Of a DNA stretch of 64,000 nt, positions 1-10,177 are shown piece by piece; the stretch's first letter is position 1, and each line of letters begins with the position of its first letter. This DNA is from Melanopsichium pennsylvanicum (Eukaryota > Basidiomycota > Ustilaginomycetes > Ustilaginales), in NCBI GenBank assembly GCA_900208305.1, contig OAPG01000012.1, positions 310,001 through 374,000 of the forward strand, in the 5' to 3' direction. The translations under genes and the position numbers were made by a program. The notes below the pieces were generated by a model. It made no database searches. It was not told the origin of the DNA and worked only from the letters and a program-made list of their open reading frames with translations.

Positions 1-3000
1 AGTGATGATCATCTGCACGAAACGGGCCTGGTTGGACAGGCGGTCGTATGCAAGCTTGAGCTGGTCGACGAGGTGCTCCTTGCGCTTCTGATAGTACGAC
101 AGACGCAATAGGTAGAAGTCCTCGAGAATCTCTTCCGGTGAGGAGTACTTCCTGATCTTGCCGTCCTGGTCGAAGAGCACCATGTTTGTCGTTGAGATCT
201 GGCACGAAAGCTTGAAGAAGGTCTCGACGCCCTTCTCGGCAATCTCGGCTTGACCTTTGGCAGTGAGCTCGACGATAAAGTTGACCGTAGACTCGGTATG
301 GTACTCCTTGTAATCCTTGATCGTAGCTGCCACCTTCTCCGAAGAGTTGATGCGCTCCTCCAGGGTCTCCTTGTAGTTGGTGGTCCAGGCACGGATGGGC
401 AATTCGGTGATCTCGTAGGTCTTTTCGTCGATCTGATTGACCGTTCCGCTGACCTTGAAGCGACCCGGCGCGAACTCTTCGACCTCGCCGGAAAAGCCAC
501 GGAACCAAGGCTTCATCGGGACGACAGACTCGCCGTTCATCCTACGACGCAGGTTGGCAACAATGTCGTGGGGGTTGTAGTTGGGCACCGAAGTGGACCA
601 ACCCGTGCCGATACCTTCGGCACCGTTCATGAGAACCTGAGGAGCCACGGGGATGTACCAATGAGGCTCGATCTTTTGGCCATCGTCGTCCAGGTAGTCA
701 AGAAGCGCGTCGTCTGGCTGGGGGAAGAGAGCGCGAGCAATCTTGGGCAAGGCAGTGAAGATGTATCGTCCCGAGGCAGCATCCTTACCACCAAGCAAAC
801 GGGTACCGAATTGTCCCCTTGGTTCGAGCAGATTAACGTTGTTACTACCCACAAAGTTCTGAGCCAAGCCGACGATGGTCATGGTGAGGGCTGCGTCACC
901 GTGGTGATAGGCGGCCTGACCCATGACGTTACCGACCAAAGTGTTGACCTTCAACTCAGCACTGCTCTTGCGCTCAAACATGACGTACATGACCTTTCGC
1001 TGACCGGGCTTGAGACCGTCAACGACGGAAGGAATCGATCGCAAGTTGTCGGCCATCGAGAAGAGGATGAGCTCCTTGTTGATGAAGTCGGCATAAGGGA
1101 TCCTGTCCGTGTTGTGGTCAAGGTAGGTGCCTGGACGGAAGTGTCGGAGCCACTCCTTTCTGTCGTCGGCCTTCTTCTTGTTGAAAGCGAGGTCGATCAG
1201 ATCGCGATCGCCTTCTCGGGTCACGTCGAAGGGCAACTTGTGCTTTTCGAGTGCACGGAAGTATTTCTTGGCGTCCTGAGGGTCGGAAGTACCGAGACCC
1301 TTGTAGTACTTGATGTGCCAGCCTTTGCCACCGTTGTGCGCCTCCCTCCAAGTCTCGTATTCGGGGATGGTGAAGAACTGGAGCTCCTGCTTGCCCTTCC
1401 TGCACTTCACGATGGGAGTGATGAACTCGACAAGGAAACCCGGAATTTTGAGCAATGACGGGTAGAAGTGATCGAGGAAGTTGATGATGAGACCTTTGAT
1501 ATGCGAACCATCGTGATCCTGATCGGTCATGATCATGATACTGCCATAACGCAAGCTGTTGACGTCAAGGTACTGCTTGCCATGCTGCAGACCCAAAATT
1601 TCCTTGATCGCCTTGATTTCGGCGTTCTTCATGATCTGGTCGTGGGATGCTTCGCGGACATTGAGAAGCTTACCACGGAGAGGGAAGACACCATAGTTGT
1701 CCCTACCTACTTCGACAATACCCGCTACAGCGAGCGACTTGGCGGAGTCACCTTCGGTGAGGATGAGGGTGCAATCCTTGGCTTTCCTACCTCCGGCATT
1801 GTTAGCATCTTCGAGCTTGGGAATGTTGGTGATCCTGGTTCGCTTGTGGCCGTCCGTCTTCTTCAGAGCCTGATCCTGCTTGAAGCGCGCAAAGCTGACA
1901 ATGTTGTCGACGACACCAGACTTGATGACTTTTTTCGCAAACTCGTCCGTGAGCGTCCACTTGCTGCCGAAAGCACTCTGTTTGAGCGTAAGCGTTTCTT
2001 TGGTCTGACCGTCGAAAGTGGGGTTGACGATCTGACAGTTGACAAAGACCCAGAGCTGCTGTCGGACTTGGTTGGGCATGACTTTGCCGGTCTTCTTGTC
2101 CTTCTTGACGTGGTCAATGAGGCGTGAGATGACCTGGTCCGCCACGTGATCGACGTGCTTTCCACCTTTGATGGTGGCAATGTTGTTGACGAACGAGACT
2201 TGTCGGAACTCACCGTCCGAGACAGCAAAGGCCACTTCCCAGTTGCGTCCCTTGTCGACCGTCGACTCGTAGATGATGGCAGGTTTGGGCGCGGCACCTG
2301 CTGGCGCATCAGCGGCACCGTCTTCGCCGTTGTCTGCTTTGCCTCCAAGTTCATTGATGGCGGCCACGTACATTTCGACATACTGCTTGAAATTTTTGAT
2401 CTTGAGGAGCTCGCCGTTGAGGGTCACTTTGATGCCCTTGACAGTACCAGCCATATCGTAGACACGCTTCAGCATGAGGGCCTCCATGTGGTCGTCGATA
2501 GATTCCATGCCAAAGAGCTTGAGATCGGGCTTGAAGGTGATGCAAGTGTATTCGTCTGCCTTGGAATGCTTGGTGATCTTGGGCTTTCCCTTATCGTGCA
2601 TGTTCCGAGAGAAGGTCTGTTTGTACTTGCATTGGTGTTTGGAGTCGGCTGTCTCGACGGTGAACTCGGTGGAATAGATGTTGGCGAGCTTGGCACCGTA
2701 ACCGTTTCGACCACCGGTGACCTTGGCTTCGTTGTCGTCATAGTTGGACGAGGTGAGGAGGTGACCAAAGATGAGCTCGGGAATGTAGACTTTCTCCTTG
2801 TCGTGCATCTCTACGGGGATACCGTGACCGTTGTTCCAGACCATGATTGAGTTCTCCTCACGGTTGATCTCCACCTTGAGGTGGGTCATGTCGGGGTCAC
2901 GCGCCTTGTTATCGGCAGCATTGACGAGAATCTCGTCAAAGATCTTGTAGAAACCTGGTACGTAAGTTGTTTCTCGGTACGCCATTTGCTTTCTGGCCTT

Positions 3001-3390
3001 GTCGTAGACCCAGAGTTTCTCTGTATGTTTTTCGACACTGCCAATGTAGGTATCGGGACGCTTGAGGATGTGTTCGAGCTGCGAGAGCTTCTGGTAAGTA
3101 TCGGAAGCGCTCTTGCTGGCTGTTGACTTGGACGGCGCAGGAGGCTGGAAAGAGACGTCAGCCTCGCTGTCCATCATGCTGATATCTGGATCGCTGTCGG
3201 CGCCGTTGCTGTTGCGCTTGACGAGGGGCTGCTTCTTGGGCTTGGCAGCAGCGCCATTCGCCTTGGAAGCGCCCGCTTTGGCGCTTGTGACCTTTTTGGC
3301 AGCAGCAGGCTTGGGCTTTGCGGCAGAAGCCTTGTTTACGGGGAGCACGAAGCCTTCTGAGCCATCGGACATGTAGTCGGACATGGACAT
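1..3390 (-). CDS. TOP2: DNA topoisomerase II, N-terminal 1130 residues (cut by the window edge)
   Basis: ATP-dependent type IIA topoisomerase that passes one DNA duplex through another in the nucleus. The frame is open without introns from an ATG at 3390 to base 1, so the C-terminus lies off the left edge. Visible landmarks: a GHKL ATPase with NAADNKARDP and GRNGYGAKL (residue about 230), the K-loop GQTKETL, the TOPRIM EGDSAKSLA (about 543) and DQDHDGSH (about 625), and the catalytic tyrosine in GKDAASGRYIFT at residue 876. The 333-residue spacing from the TOPRIM Glu to that Tyr is what I remember for yeast Top2. The N-terminus is about 90 residues longer than yeast's, Lys/Ala-rich, and starts MSMSDYMSDG, so three close in-frame ATGs exist; I chose the first. 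Long open frames on the opposite strand are shadows of this gene. Confidence 0.96.
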   Translation of the reverse strand, partial: MSMSDYMSDGSEGFVLPVNKASAAKPKPAAAKKVTSAKAGASKANGAAAKPKKQPLVKRNSNGADSDPDISMMDSEADVSFQPPAPSKSTASKSASDTYQKLSQLEHILKRPDTYIGSVEKHTEKLWVYDKARKQMAYRETTYVPGFYKIFDEILVNAADNKARDPDMTHLKVEINREENSIMVWNNGHGIPVEMHDKEKVYIPELIFGHLLTSSNYDDNEAKVTGGRNGYGAKLANIYSTEFTVETADSKHQCKYKQTFSRNMHDKGKPKITKHSKADEYTCITFKPDLKLFGMESIDDHMEALMLKRVYDMAGTVKGIKVTLNGELLKIKNFKQYVEMYVAAINELGGKADNGEDGAADAPAGAAPKPAIIYESTVDKGRNWEVAFAVSDGEFRQVSFVNNIATIKGGKHVDHVADQVISRLIDHVKKDKKTGKVMPNQVRQQLWVFVNCQIVNPTFDGQTKETLTLKQSAFGSKWTLTDEFAKKVIKSGVVDNIVSFARFKQDQALKKTDGHKRTRITNIPKLEDANNAGGRKAKDCTLILTEGDSAKSLAVAGIVEVGRDNYGVFPLRGKLLNVREASHDQIMKNAEIKAIKEILGLQHGKQYLDVNSLRYGSIMIMTDQDHDGSHIKGLIINFLDHFYPSLLKIPGFLVEFITPIVKCRKGKQELQFFTIPEYETWREAHNGGKGWHIKYYKGLGTSDPQDAKKYFRALEKHKLPFDVTREGDRDLIDLAFNKKKADDRKEWLRHFRPGTYLDHNTDRIPYADFINKELILFSMADNLRSIPSVVDGLKPGQRKVMYVMFERKSSAELKVNTLVGNVMGQAAYHHGDAALTMTIVGLAQNFVGSNNVNLLEPRGQFGTRLLGGKDAASGRYIFTALPKIARALFPQPDDALLDYLDDDGQKIEPHWYIPVAPQVLMNGAEGIGTGWSTSVPNYNPHDIVANLRRRMNGESVVPMKPWFRGFSGEVEEFAPGRFKVSGTVNQIDEKTYEITELPIRAWTTNYKETLEERINSSEKVAATIKDYKEYHTESTVNFIVELTAKGQAEIAEKGVETFFKLSCQISTTNMVLFDQDGKIRKYSSPEEILEDFYLLRLSYYQKRKEHLVDQLKLAYDRLSNQARFVQMIIT

Positions 3391-4576
3391 GGCGAAAGAG
3401 CTGGTGGTAAAGTAGCGCGGATCTGGGATTGCTTTGAGGGAACTGGTTGGGTATATAGAACGGAAAGGTGGTAGGAGATGCTGATGTGTTGGTCGAACAA
3501 GCGAGCCAAACGCCGCAAGCAAGCTTCGAGAGCAAGGCTTAGCCTGTCGGAGAAGCGAGGCGGCACCGGGCAGCCAGATGTTTGGAGGAATGACGGATGA
3601 CCCTCACCGGTTAAGGTGTCTCGTTGCTACTGGAGGAATGTAGCAACTTGACTTGGAGGTTGTATGCGCAAAGGAGAGGCCACACCGAGGAAAGAAAGGG
3701 GAAGAGAGTGTGTACTTTTTCTAGAAAAGTTCAAGGTGGTGGAGGATGGAAAGGAAAGCGTTGAATTCAGTTCGAGCAAAGTGGCTTAAGCGGAAAGTAT
3801 TTCTCTCAGTTTGCTCTGTTTCAGTTCATTAGGCGAAAGAGTGTAGCGCGACTTACAACTGAGCGCGCCCTTTTGAGGAACGCACGCACATAGCCGCAGG
3901 AGATCAACACTTTTTATTATTATTATTTTCTTTTGACACAACTGAAAACACAGAGACGCGCTGTGTTGCTCTTTTGATCCTTCTTCATAGTGCGCGTATT
4001 GGGCGGATTCTTTCTCGCTGATCTAAGTTGCAAGCTTTGTGCTGCTTTCAACTCAGCATCAAGCCAATTCAAAGAGCGTCTGACTTTGGCCTGTCTCCAG
4101 GCTGATCGGTCTGTCGAACTCACCCTTTTCGCTGCATACAACCAGTACGAGATCCAGCGAGAAACTTTGTCATCTGAGATGATAATTGTGTGCCGTCTGG
4201 ACGAGGCAGTTCGGGCTGAACAGCGGCAAGACGGCATTGGCGTAGTCTCATCGTGATGGCTCGAAGGTGCGAAGAAGGGCACATCATTATGACCCCGAAG
4301 TGATTCAAAGTCGAGATTGAGTGAGTGCTTTCAATTCGAATCTCTCGATGTGATCTGACACGCGTCTGCACGTGATCTAAGATCACCTTGTCAGATCTCA
4401 TCGGTTATAACTGTAGATTACAGAAGTACAGAAAATTACGGTAGTGAAGACACACACATTCCCCCATTTTTGACAGCACTTGTGGACGATCTCTTTAAAT
4501 TGGATTGATTGATCGCTCTTCATCTATGTGTTGCTTTTTTTGGTGTGATATGATAGCTTAAACACATACTTTCTTG
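3391..4576. other. Intergenic: TOP2 leader/promoter and seryl-tRNA synthetase 3' end
   Basis: No convincing gene on either strand. The part next to 3390 is the TOP2 5' side. The 4400-4560 part is AT-rich (with CTGTAGATTACAG at about 4411) and is probably the 3' region of the synthetase gene. Confidence 0.6.
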
Positions 4577-7054
4577 TCACGAGGAAGTTGCGGGACGTCT
4601 TTTATCTGGAGAGCGACGCAAAACACCTGGACGAATCAAGTTCTTGAGCGGTTCCAGCACTGTCCTGGAAAACGGCCCTGCAAGCGCAACTGAGGCGCCG
4701 ATCCTCACCGGGATCAGTGCCTTGACAAGAATATACGCAGCGACCATGTTGGCAAAAGAGCCTGCCAAATGGCTCTGCTTGCCCAGGTCGCCAGCTGCAT
4801 CGATGCTTTCTGCGTCTTGCTTCTCGAATCCGAGGAAGCCTTTCCTGCGACAGTATCGTTCAAAGCGCTCTTCTTTCAGCCTTGCCCAACCACGGAATCG
4901 TGCCATCAACGATTCGCTGTCCTTTGCCTGTTCTTCGGCATTCCCGAGCAGCCACTCGAGAACGGCAGTTCCGACACCAAGCGCGCCAAAGACATAGAAC
5001 ATGATCACCAATGGCACAATGGCGGTAAGCTCGTGAAGGATGAAGAAAGACGCCACCATGGTGGTTGCATCGGTCCCATTCTTCTTTGCGATGGATCTTA
5101 CTTGGGCCATTGCTCGCTGCAAACGCGACGGCGAGTCCGAGCCGAATCCAGTGTGGAGCCAAGTGACGTTGTCATCCTTGTCGCCCGCCAGCCAGAATGG
5201 CTTGAGAGTGTCAGGAAGCACCAGCTTGCCCTTCTCCACGCCATGATTCTCGAGAATCGCAACGATCAGCCTTGGGATGGCCGCTGCTGTAGCATTTAGA
5301 GTGTGAGCCATCGGCCAGTGCTCTGAATCCTTTGTCGGGTTTGGAAGTGACCTTACTCGTGTCATTTTGATCGCCAACCTTTGCGCTTGAAAGTCTGTGC
5401 AATTTGACGCAGAAGATACCTCACCCCAAGAGCCACGCCCCGGCATCCACACTTCGATATCGTACTTGCGGTACGCACTCGCTCCGAGCTCTTCCGTGGG
5501 CATATCCAGCACTCGGTACGGCAGGCCAAGTCCACCGATCACCTCTTCTTGAATGCTGCGCAGCTCTTCAAGCATTGCATTGCTGCTCTTGACATCACCA
5601 TCCGTAGCGACGTACATCTCGATCTTGCTGAACTGATGCACACGGTACAGTCCGCGCGTGTCGGCACCACGAGCGCCGGCTTCGGCACGGAACGCATGGC
5701 CGAGTGCGACGAGTCGGATAGGAAGCTCGGAACCCTGAATGAGCGAGTCTTCGTTGGCCGATGCTGCGGAGCTTCCCTTCAACTTGGGATTGTTGAGTAT
5801 GCGTGCTGCTAGCAGACCAGCTAGCGGAATCTCTGCTGTAGCTGCCAAGCAGAGGTAATTGGCATTCTGTTCCTCGGTCGTTGCATTGTCCTTTGTTTTG
5901 GTGTTTTCGAGAAAGTATGTTTGCTTTGCTCTCTCATTCCGCGGTCGGAAACCGCAGCGGTCGGCCAAGTCGGCGCGGATGACATCGGGAGGTGATACCG
6001 GCAGGAATCCTCTGCGCACAGCGATCGACATGGCGTATTGCGACAAGGCGTGCTCGAGCAAGCTAATGCTTCCAAGCAAGTATGGCCACGAGCTGCCAGT
6101 AGCTAGCAATCCTGAAGCCATATCTACCTCTGAGTTCATTGCTGAGGCTGCTAGCGAAAGATGTTGGCGCTTTGGGTCGGCTTGTGGTCCATCAGGAAAG
6201 TGCTTGACTTGCATTACCGATTCGTTCCAAGACTCCTTCATCACATCGAATTCGGACGGGAGCATGTTGAGCGGGTCCTTGACCGAAACAAGCACTGCGT
6301 TCTCTTCCGGACCCACTGGAACGTCAGGATGACAGTGATTCGGCCATAATAGTCGAATCTTGGCGCTTCGATCACGAATGTCCTCTAATTGTCTCTGAAC
6401 GGTGTCGAGCTCGCCTTTGATTTTTCTGGCACGTTGACGTAGTCCGTTGACATGCTCCTCGTCCTCGTCAACTTTCACATCCTGTCCTGTATCTACGCTT
6501 GATTCAGCCGTTGCGTCATCCGATTTCGATTTGGATTTTGTTGCATCGACCTTCTCCTTCTCCTTCTCCTTCGCCTTTCTAGCCTTCGATTTGGCTGAAA
6601 AGAACTTAGCGAATTCAAACGTCAACTTCTTCTGCTCTGCCTGCAGATTTCTCTCCTTTTCGTTCAGAGTGTAGATGGTAGATCTCGCCTCGCGTAGCCA
6701 GTTGAGATCTGCCAAATCGTATGGCATCTTGCGCAGCTGCATGTCCCTTTTTGCTTCATCGATGAAACGGTTGGTGACGCCTCGTCCGGGCGATGGCTTT
6801 CCTAGCGCTCTTCTGAGCTTTGGTGCAGGTAATGAGCTTGAGGTATCTTCGTTGTTCGACTGTTGTTTTGCTTGTGACGATGACGCCGAATTCGAACGAG
6901 GGGCGCTTTTGTTCATGCTGAGGGTAAATCTTGATGTAGAGGCATGCCGCGAGCTACTGTGGAGACGCTCCACGGCGTAACGGTAGCGCCTGGGGTAGGA
7001 GGAAGAGTGAGCAATCGCCCGCAGCACAGCGCTGCTAGGACCTTGAAAGAACAT
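4577..7054 (-). CDS. DIA4: Mitochondrial seryl-tRNA synthetase fused to a C-terminal membrane domain
   Basis: Class II synthetase charging mitochondrial tRNA-Ser. 825 residues in one exon, ATG at 7054. Residues 1-45 are Arg/Ser-rich with no acids early, typical of a mitochondrial presequence. Residues about 100-240 form the charged tRNA-binding helical arm, with an extra Lys/Glu-rich insert. The catalytic domain runs about 310-625, with motif 2 in FRAEAGARGADTRGLYRVHQF (455-475), GSWGEVSSASNCTDFQ (541-556) and motif 3 NATAAAIPRLIVAILEN (587-603), where the usual motif-3 glycines are alanines. A normal enzyme would end near LKPFW (617-621), but the frame continues about 200 residues with two hydrophobic stretches (about 664-704 with HELTAIVPL, and 766-793 with AAYILVKALIPVR). 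That tail resembles uncharacterised fungal mitochondrial inner-membrane proteins, FAM210/DUF1279-like in layout. The tail assignment is tentative; the synthetase is sure. Confidence 0.9.
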   Translation of the reverse strand: MFFQGPSSAVLRAIAHSSSYPRRYRYAVERLHSSSRHASTSRFTLSMNKSAPRSNSASSSQAKQQSNNEDTSSSLPAPKLRRALGKPSPGRGVTNRFIDEAKRDMQLRKMPYDLADLNWLREARSTIYTLNEKERNLQAEQKKLTFEFAKFFSAKSKARKAKEKEKEKVDATKSKSKSDDATAESSVDTGQDVKVDEDEEHVNGLRQRARKIKGELDTVQRQLEDIRDRSAKIRLLWPNHCHPDVPVGPEENAVLVSVKDPLNMLPSEFDVMKESWNESVMQVKHFPDGPQADPKRQHLSLAASAMNSEVDMASGLLATGSSWPYLLGSISLLEHALSQYAMSIAVRRGFLPVSPPDVIRADLADRCGFRPRNERAKQTYFLENTKTKDNATTEEQNANYLCLAATAEIPLAGLLAARILNNPKLKGSSAASANEDSLIQGSELPIRLVALGHAFRAEAGARGADTRGLYRVHQFSKIEMYVATDGDVKSSNAMLEELRSIQEEVIGGLGLPYRVLDMPTEELGASAYRKYDIEVWMPGRGSWGEVSSASNCTDFQAQRLAIKMTRVRSLPNPTKDSEHWPMAHTLNATAAAIPRLIVAILENHGVEKGKLVLPDTLKPFWLAGDKDDNVTWLHTGFGSDSPSRLQRAMAQVRSIAKKNGTDATTMVASFFILHELTAIVPLVIMFYVFGALGVGTAVLEWLLGNAEEQAKDSESLMARFRGWARLKEERFERYCRRKGFLGFEKQDAESIDAAGDLGKQSHLAGSFANMVAAYILVKALIPVRIGASVALAGPFSRTVLEPLKNLIRPGVLRRSPDKRRPATSS

Positions 7055-7527
7055 GACTTGTCCACTAATTTGGTCCTGCGATACTTGTGGTGCAACACCC
7101 CTTGATTGCTGTGATGTATTATGGATTAATGGAAAGTGATCCTGTGCTTGTCAGCTTGTCAATCTGGAAGAAACAGGGTTCACCCTTACACACAAATGCG
7201 CGAGGTGGAGGCTTCCTTTGATGTTGGCCAGCCTCTCTGGAAACCCTAATTTTTTATTTTTTTTTCCCTTTCTTTTGGCAGGCAAAGAAATTCCGATCGT
7301 AGAATACTCGTGCGGTACAATTTAGCGTGAGCAGCAGGCTTACGTTGTGCGCGAGCCGCCGCCAAAGTTGAGCTCAGCACAAGCCAAGGAGGCTCAAGTT
7401 AGTTTTGGATCTTCGTCTAGTGTCGCTGTCATAACTCTACTCGATACCTCTCTAGTTGGCCTTACAACACGTTACTCTTCTCAACTTTTTTTCAGCCCTT
7501 AAACCACTAACGACACCTAAAAACAGC
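7055..7527. promoter_or_regulatory. Divergent promoter region between the SerRS gene and PHB1
   Basis: A 473-nt spacer between oppositely oriented starts. It holds T-rich tracts around 7245-7270, and a polypyrimidine-AG (about 7482-7495) just before the PHB1 ATG that could end a 5'UTR intron. No factor site was recognised. Confidence 0.5.
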
Positions 7528-8464
7528 ATGTCGAACTTGGCAGCCCGCTTCGCCGTCCCATTGGGACTCGGTGTCATGGCCCTTCAAGCTTCGCTTTACG
7601 ACGTTCCAGGAGGTTACCGTGCTGTCATGTTCGACCGATTCCAGGGTGTTAAAGAAATTGCTACAGGCGAAGGTACCCACGTTCTCGTGCCTTGGCTCCA
7701 GAAGGCCATTCTCTACGATGTCCGCATCAAGCCACGCAACATCTCCACCACCACCGGTTCCAAGGATCTGCAGATGGTCTCGCTTACACTCCGAGTGCTT
7801 TCCCGCCCCGATATCCAGCATCTCTCCAAGATTTACCAATCCCTTGGCATCGATTATGACGAACGAGTCCTTCCTTCCATCGGAAATGAAGTGCTCAAGG
7901 CTACTGTTGCCCAGTTCGATGCTGCTGAGCTCATCACTCAGCGTGAGGTTGTCTCTGCCCGTATTCGCGAGGATCTCTTGAAGCGAGCCAAGGAGTTCAA
8001 CATTGTGCTCGAGGACGTGTCTATCACCCACATGACTTTCGGTCAGGACTTTACCAAGGCAGTAGAGCAGAAGCAGATCGCTCAGCAGGATGCAGAGAGG
8101 GCCAAGTTCGTTGTCGAAAAGGCCGAGCAGGAGAGACAGGCGAGCGTTATCAGGGCGGAGGGTGAAGCTGAGGCCGCTCAGACCATTTCGAGGGCATTGG
8201 AGAAGGCTGGTGATGGTTTGTTGACCATCAGAAGAATCGAGGCATCCAAGGATATTGCAAGCACACTCAGCGGTGCCAAGAACGTTACTTACCTTCCACA
8301 CGGTCAGGGCATGCTGTAAGTTGTTCTTCTCTCGCTGAGCCAGGATCCGTAGCCAGTCTGAGCTCTTTTACTGACGACTCCTTTCTTTCTAACGTTTCCC
8401 CTGTTGCTTTCGATCCTGTTGTCTTTCGATGATCATCGCAAACAGTCTTAACATGCAGACTTAA
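7528..8464 (+). CDS. PHB1: Prohibitin 1, mitochondrial inner-membrane scaffold (two exons)
   Basis: Subunit of the ring-shaped PHB1/PHB2 complex of the mitochondrial inner membrane. Exons 7528-8315 and 8446-8464; 268 residues. The ATG at 7528 (MSNLAARFAVPLG) matches the family start; the frame open upstream has no earlier ATG. An N-terminal hydrophobic anchor (FAVPLGLGVMALQASLY) is followed by the SPFH domain (GGYRAVMFDRFQGV, RIKPRNISTTTGSKDLQ) and a C-terminal coiled coil (AEQERQASVIRAEGEAEAA). Unspliced, the frame stops after HGQGML, but that TAA sits inside a perfect donor, GTAAGT at 8316. Splicing to the CAG ending at 8445 gives the ending GMLLNMQT, like the LLLN-type ending I recall for fungal PHB1. 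A second possible acceptor ends at 8458 but gives a poorer match. Confidence 0.93.
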
Positions 8465-8708
8465 AGATCAAATCACCTAGCGTCCCTTGGTCCCTTCTCA
8501 CCACTTCTTTCTTGTCTCATCTTGTAGTTCTATTGTGTCGTGCAAAATCAACACCACAGCTCAACGCCAAGCCGCCGGATGCTGCTTCTCTTGCGTGTGT
8601 AGCCCAGTGCTATCAATTGACAGCAAGATTCCATTTTTCGGGTTTCGTCGGGGACTGACAAGGGAAATTATTACAGGGGGAAACGTGTCTAAACGCAAGC
8701 TCAAAGAT

Positions 8709-10177
8709 CTAGACCTGAGCGGAAGTGTCCCACACGCCATGTGGGTGGAGTTTCTGCCGAAGTCGAAAAAGTCATGAAGAGTTAAGTATTAGCTCTCCAT
8801 TCTAGCATCTACCTACCTGAATTTGGGCAGACTACTTACCTCTGCTGGTACCTGGATATTGACCAGGGCTTCGAGCACCGACTTTCCAGCCCAGAGCTCC
8901 AAGGTCTCGCATTCTTCTGGTGATATGAAGGCGCTCGTGTTTCTGTTGGCGAAGCTGTTCAACACACATTAAGTCGGATAAGAGCTTTTGTCAGTATCAA
9001 GTATTCTTGTCACCAAACTTTGTCGAGATGCAGACTCACATCATTTGTACAGCACCTGTACGGATTCTTCCCTTGTGCACTGGCTCTTGACCAGCCTCCT
9101 TGGCCAGATCAAAGGCATCGTTTGCAGCGGCAGCAAGATGATTGAGTAAGAATGTTTCCATCTCCAATGTGGCAACTCCTGGTCTTCTTTCCTTGATGAC
9201 ATCCATCAAGTTTGCGTTTGCGTCAACGAAGGCTGGATCAATTCTGCCCTGACTACCGTAGAAGCTATCCGCACTAGCATTGACCGTGTTTCCAACTGCT
9301 TTGGCTGACTCGCCTCCGAAGAGCTCTGGGTTCTCGGGAGGAAGTTGTGCTTTCAGAGCAGCAAGTAGAGCATCGTGTACCTCAACATCGGCGTCCAAAG
9401 GCTTGGTAATGAGATAAGGCTCGATAGCGCCGGAGCGCCTTTCGTCCGCAGTAGTGGTGTGATGGAAGTAGTCATAGTTGCGACTGATGCCGAAGCTTGC
9501 TTTGGGAACAACAATGGTACCAATACCATATTCGGGCTGCATGGATCCACACGAGCCGAGTCGCACGATGATCATGTCACCAGACACTACGGCACGACAC
9601 TCGCGAACGAAAAAGTCGACCACGGAAAAGCCCATGCCAATAGCCACGATGGTGATCGGCACTCCATGGTAGGTGCCTGTGAGGGTAAGGAAGTTTCGTT
9701 GCGAATTGAACTCGAAGAGCGGCTTACCGCCATCAAAGGCTTTGGCGATGCGATGTGCTCGAACCTGGTCTCCGACGGTAATCTACAGGCGTGAAAAGGT
9801 TTACATCAGAGGGCGAAAGGTAAGCTTGCGTTTGTCCGTAGAAAGTAGTGTAGTGACAGAACGAACTTACGATGCGGTTGGCGACCCTGACGGTGCGAAG
9901 ACAGAAGAAAGATGGTGGAGCGAAAAGACAGGATTGGTTGGAGCGTTTAGTGAAAGGTTTCACCGTGAGATCATGAGCATGGCCAGGATAGAAGCACTTA
10001 CTGTCCAGCCTTTGTAGCGACATGGTAGGTGCGCCCTTGAGCGTCTTGCTGACCATGGCAACACAGAGTAGGAGGATGGTCAGACAACAAAATCGCCAGC
10101 TTCTTGCTTTCGTAGCCAACGTGTCACGAAGCGGTTCAACCTACAGGAAAGTTAGCATTGCTGAGAACGTCCTTCAT
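8709..10177 (-). CDS. Uridine phosphorylase (nucleoside phosphorylase family), six exons
   Basis: Cleaves uridine with phosphate to uracil and ribose-1-phosphate in pyrimidine salvage. Exons on the minus strand: 10177-10145, 10048-10002, 9886-9871, 9782-9040, 8954-8840, 8753-8709; 999 nt, 332 residues. The large exon carries ITVGD, GVPITIVAIGMG, VRLGSCGSM and ATLEMETF, all typical of the PNP/UDP family. Small exons were placed by frame and motif: exon 1 gives MKDVLSNANFP, exon 2 QDAQGRTYHVATKAGQ, exon 3 (16 nt) VANRI. After the main exon, a GTGAGT donor leads to IFANRNTSAFISPEE, and the last exon gives KLHPHGVWDTSAQV and TAG. Intron 1 has a weaker donor, GTAGGT; the others are GTAAGT, GTAAGT, GTGAGT and GTAAGT. 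The gene is convergent with PHB1, 244 nt away. Confidence 0.9.

Noticed and set aside
250..2850. Long plus-strand open frames opposite TOP2
   Set aside because: They are shadows of the TOP2 codons on the other strand. Their sequences have no family features, while the minus strand reads every topoisomerase II motif.
7507..8301. 264-codon minus-strand frame opposite PHB1
   Set aside because: Antisense shadow; the plus strand encodes an unmistakable prohibitin.
8487..8777. Small plus-strand frame after PHB1
   Set aside because: Overlaps the last exon and 3' side of uridine phosphorylase on the other strand; starts with a non-ATG codon and has no protein character.
9733..10119. 128-codon minus frame at the uridine phosphorylase 5' end
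   Set aside because: It runs through introns in the wrong frame. The correct frame, found by splicing, gives the conserved ANFPQDAQGRTYHV segment.
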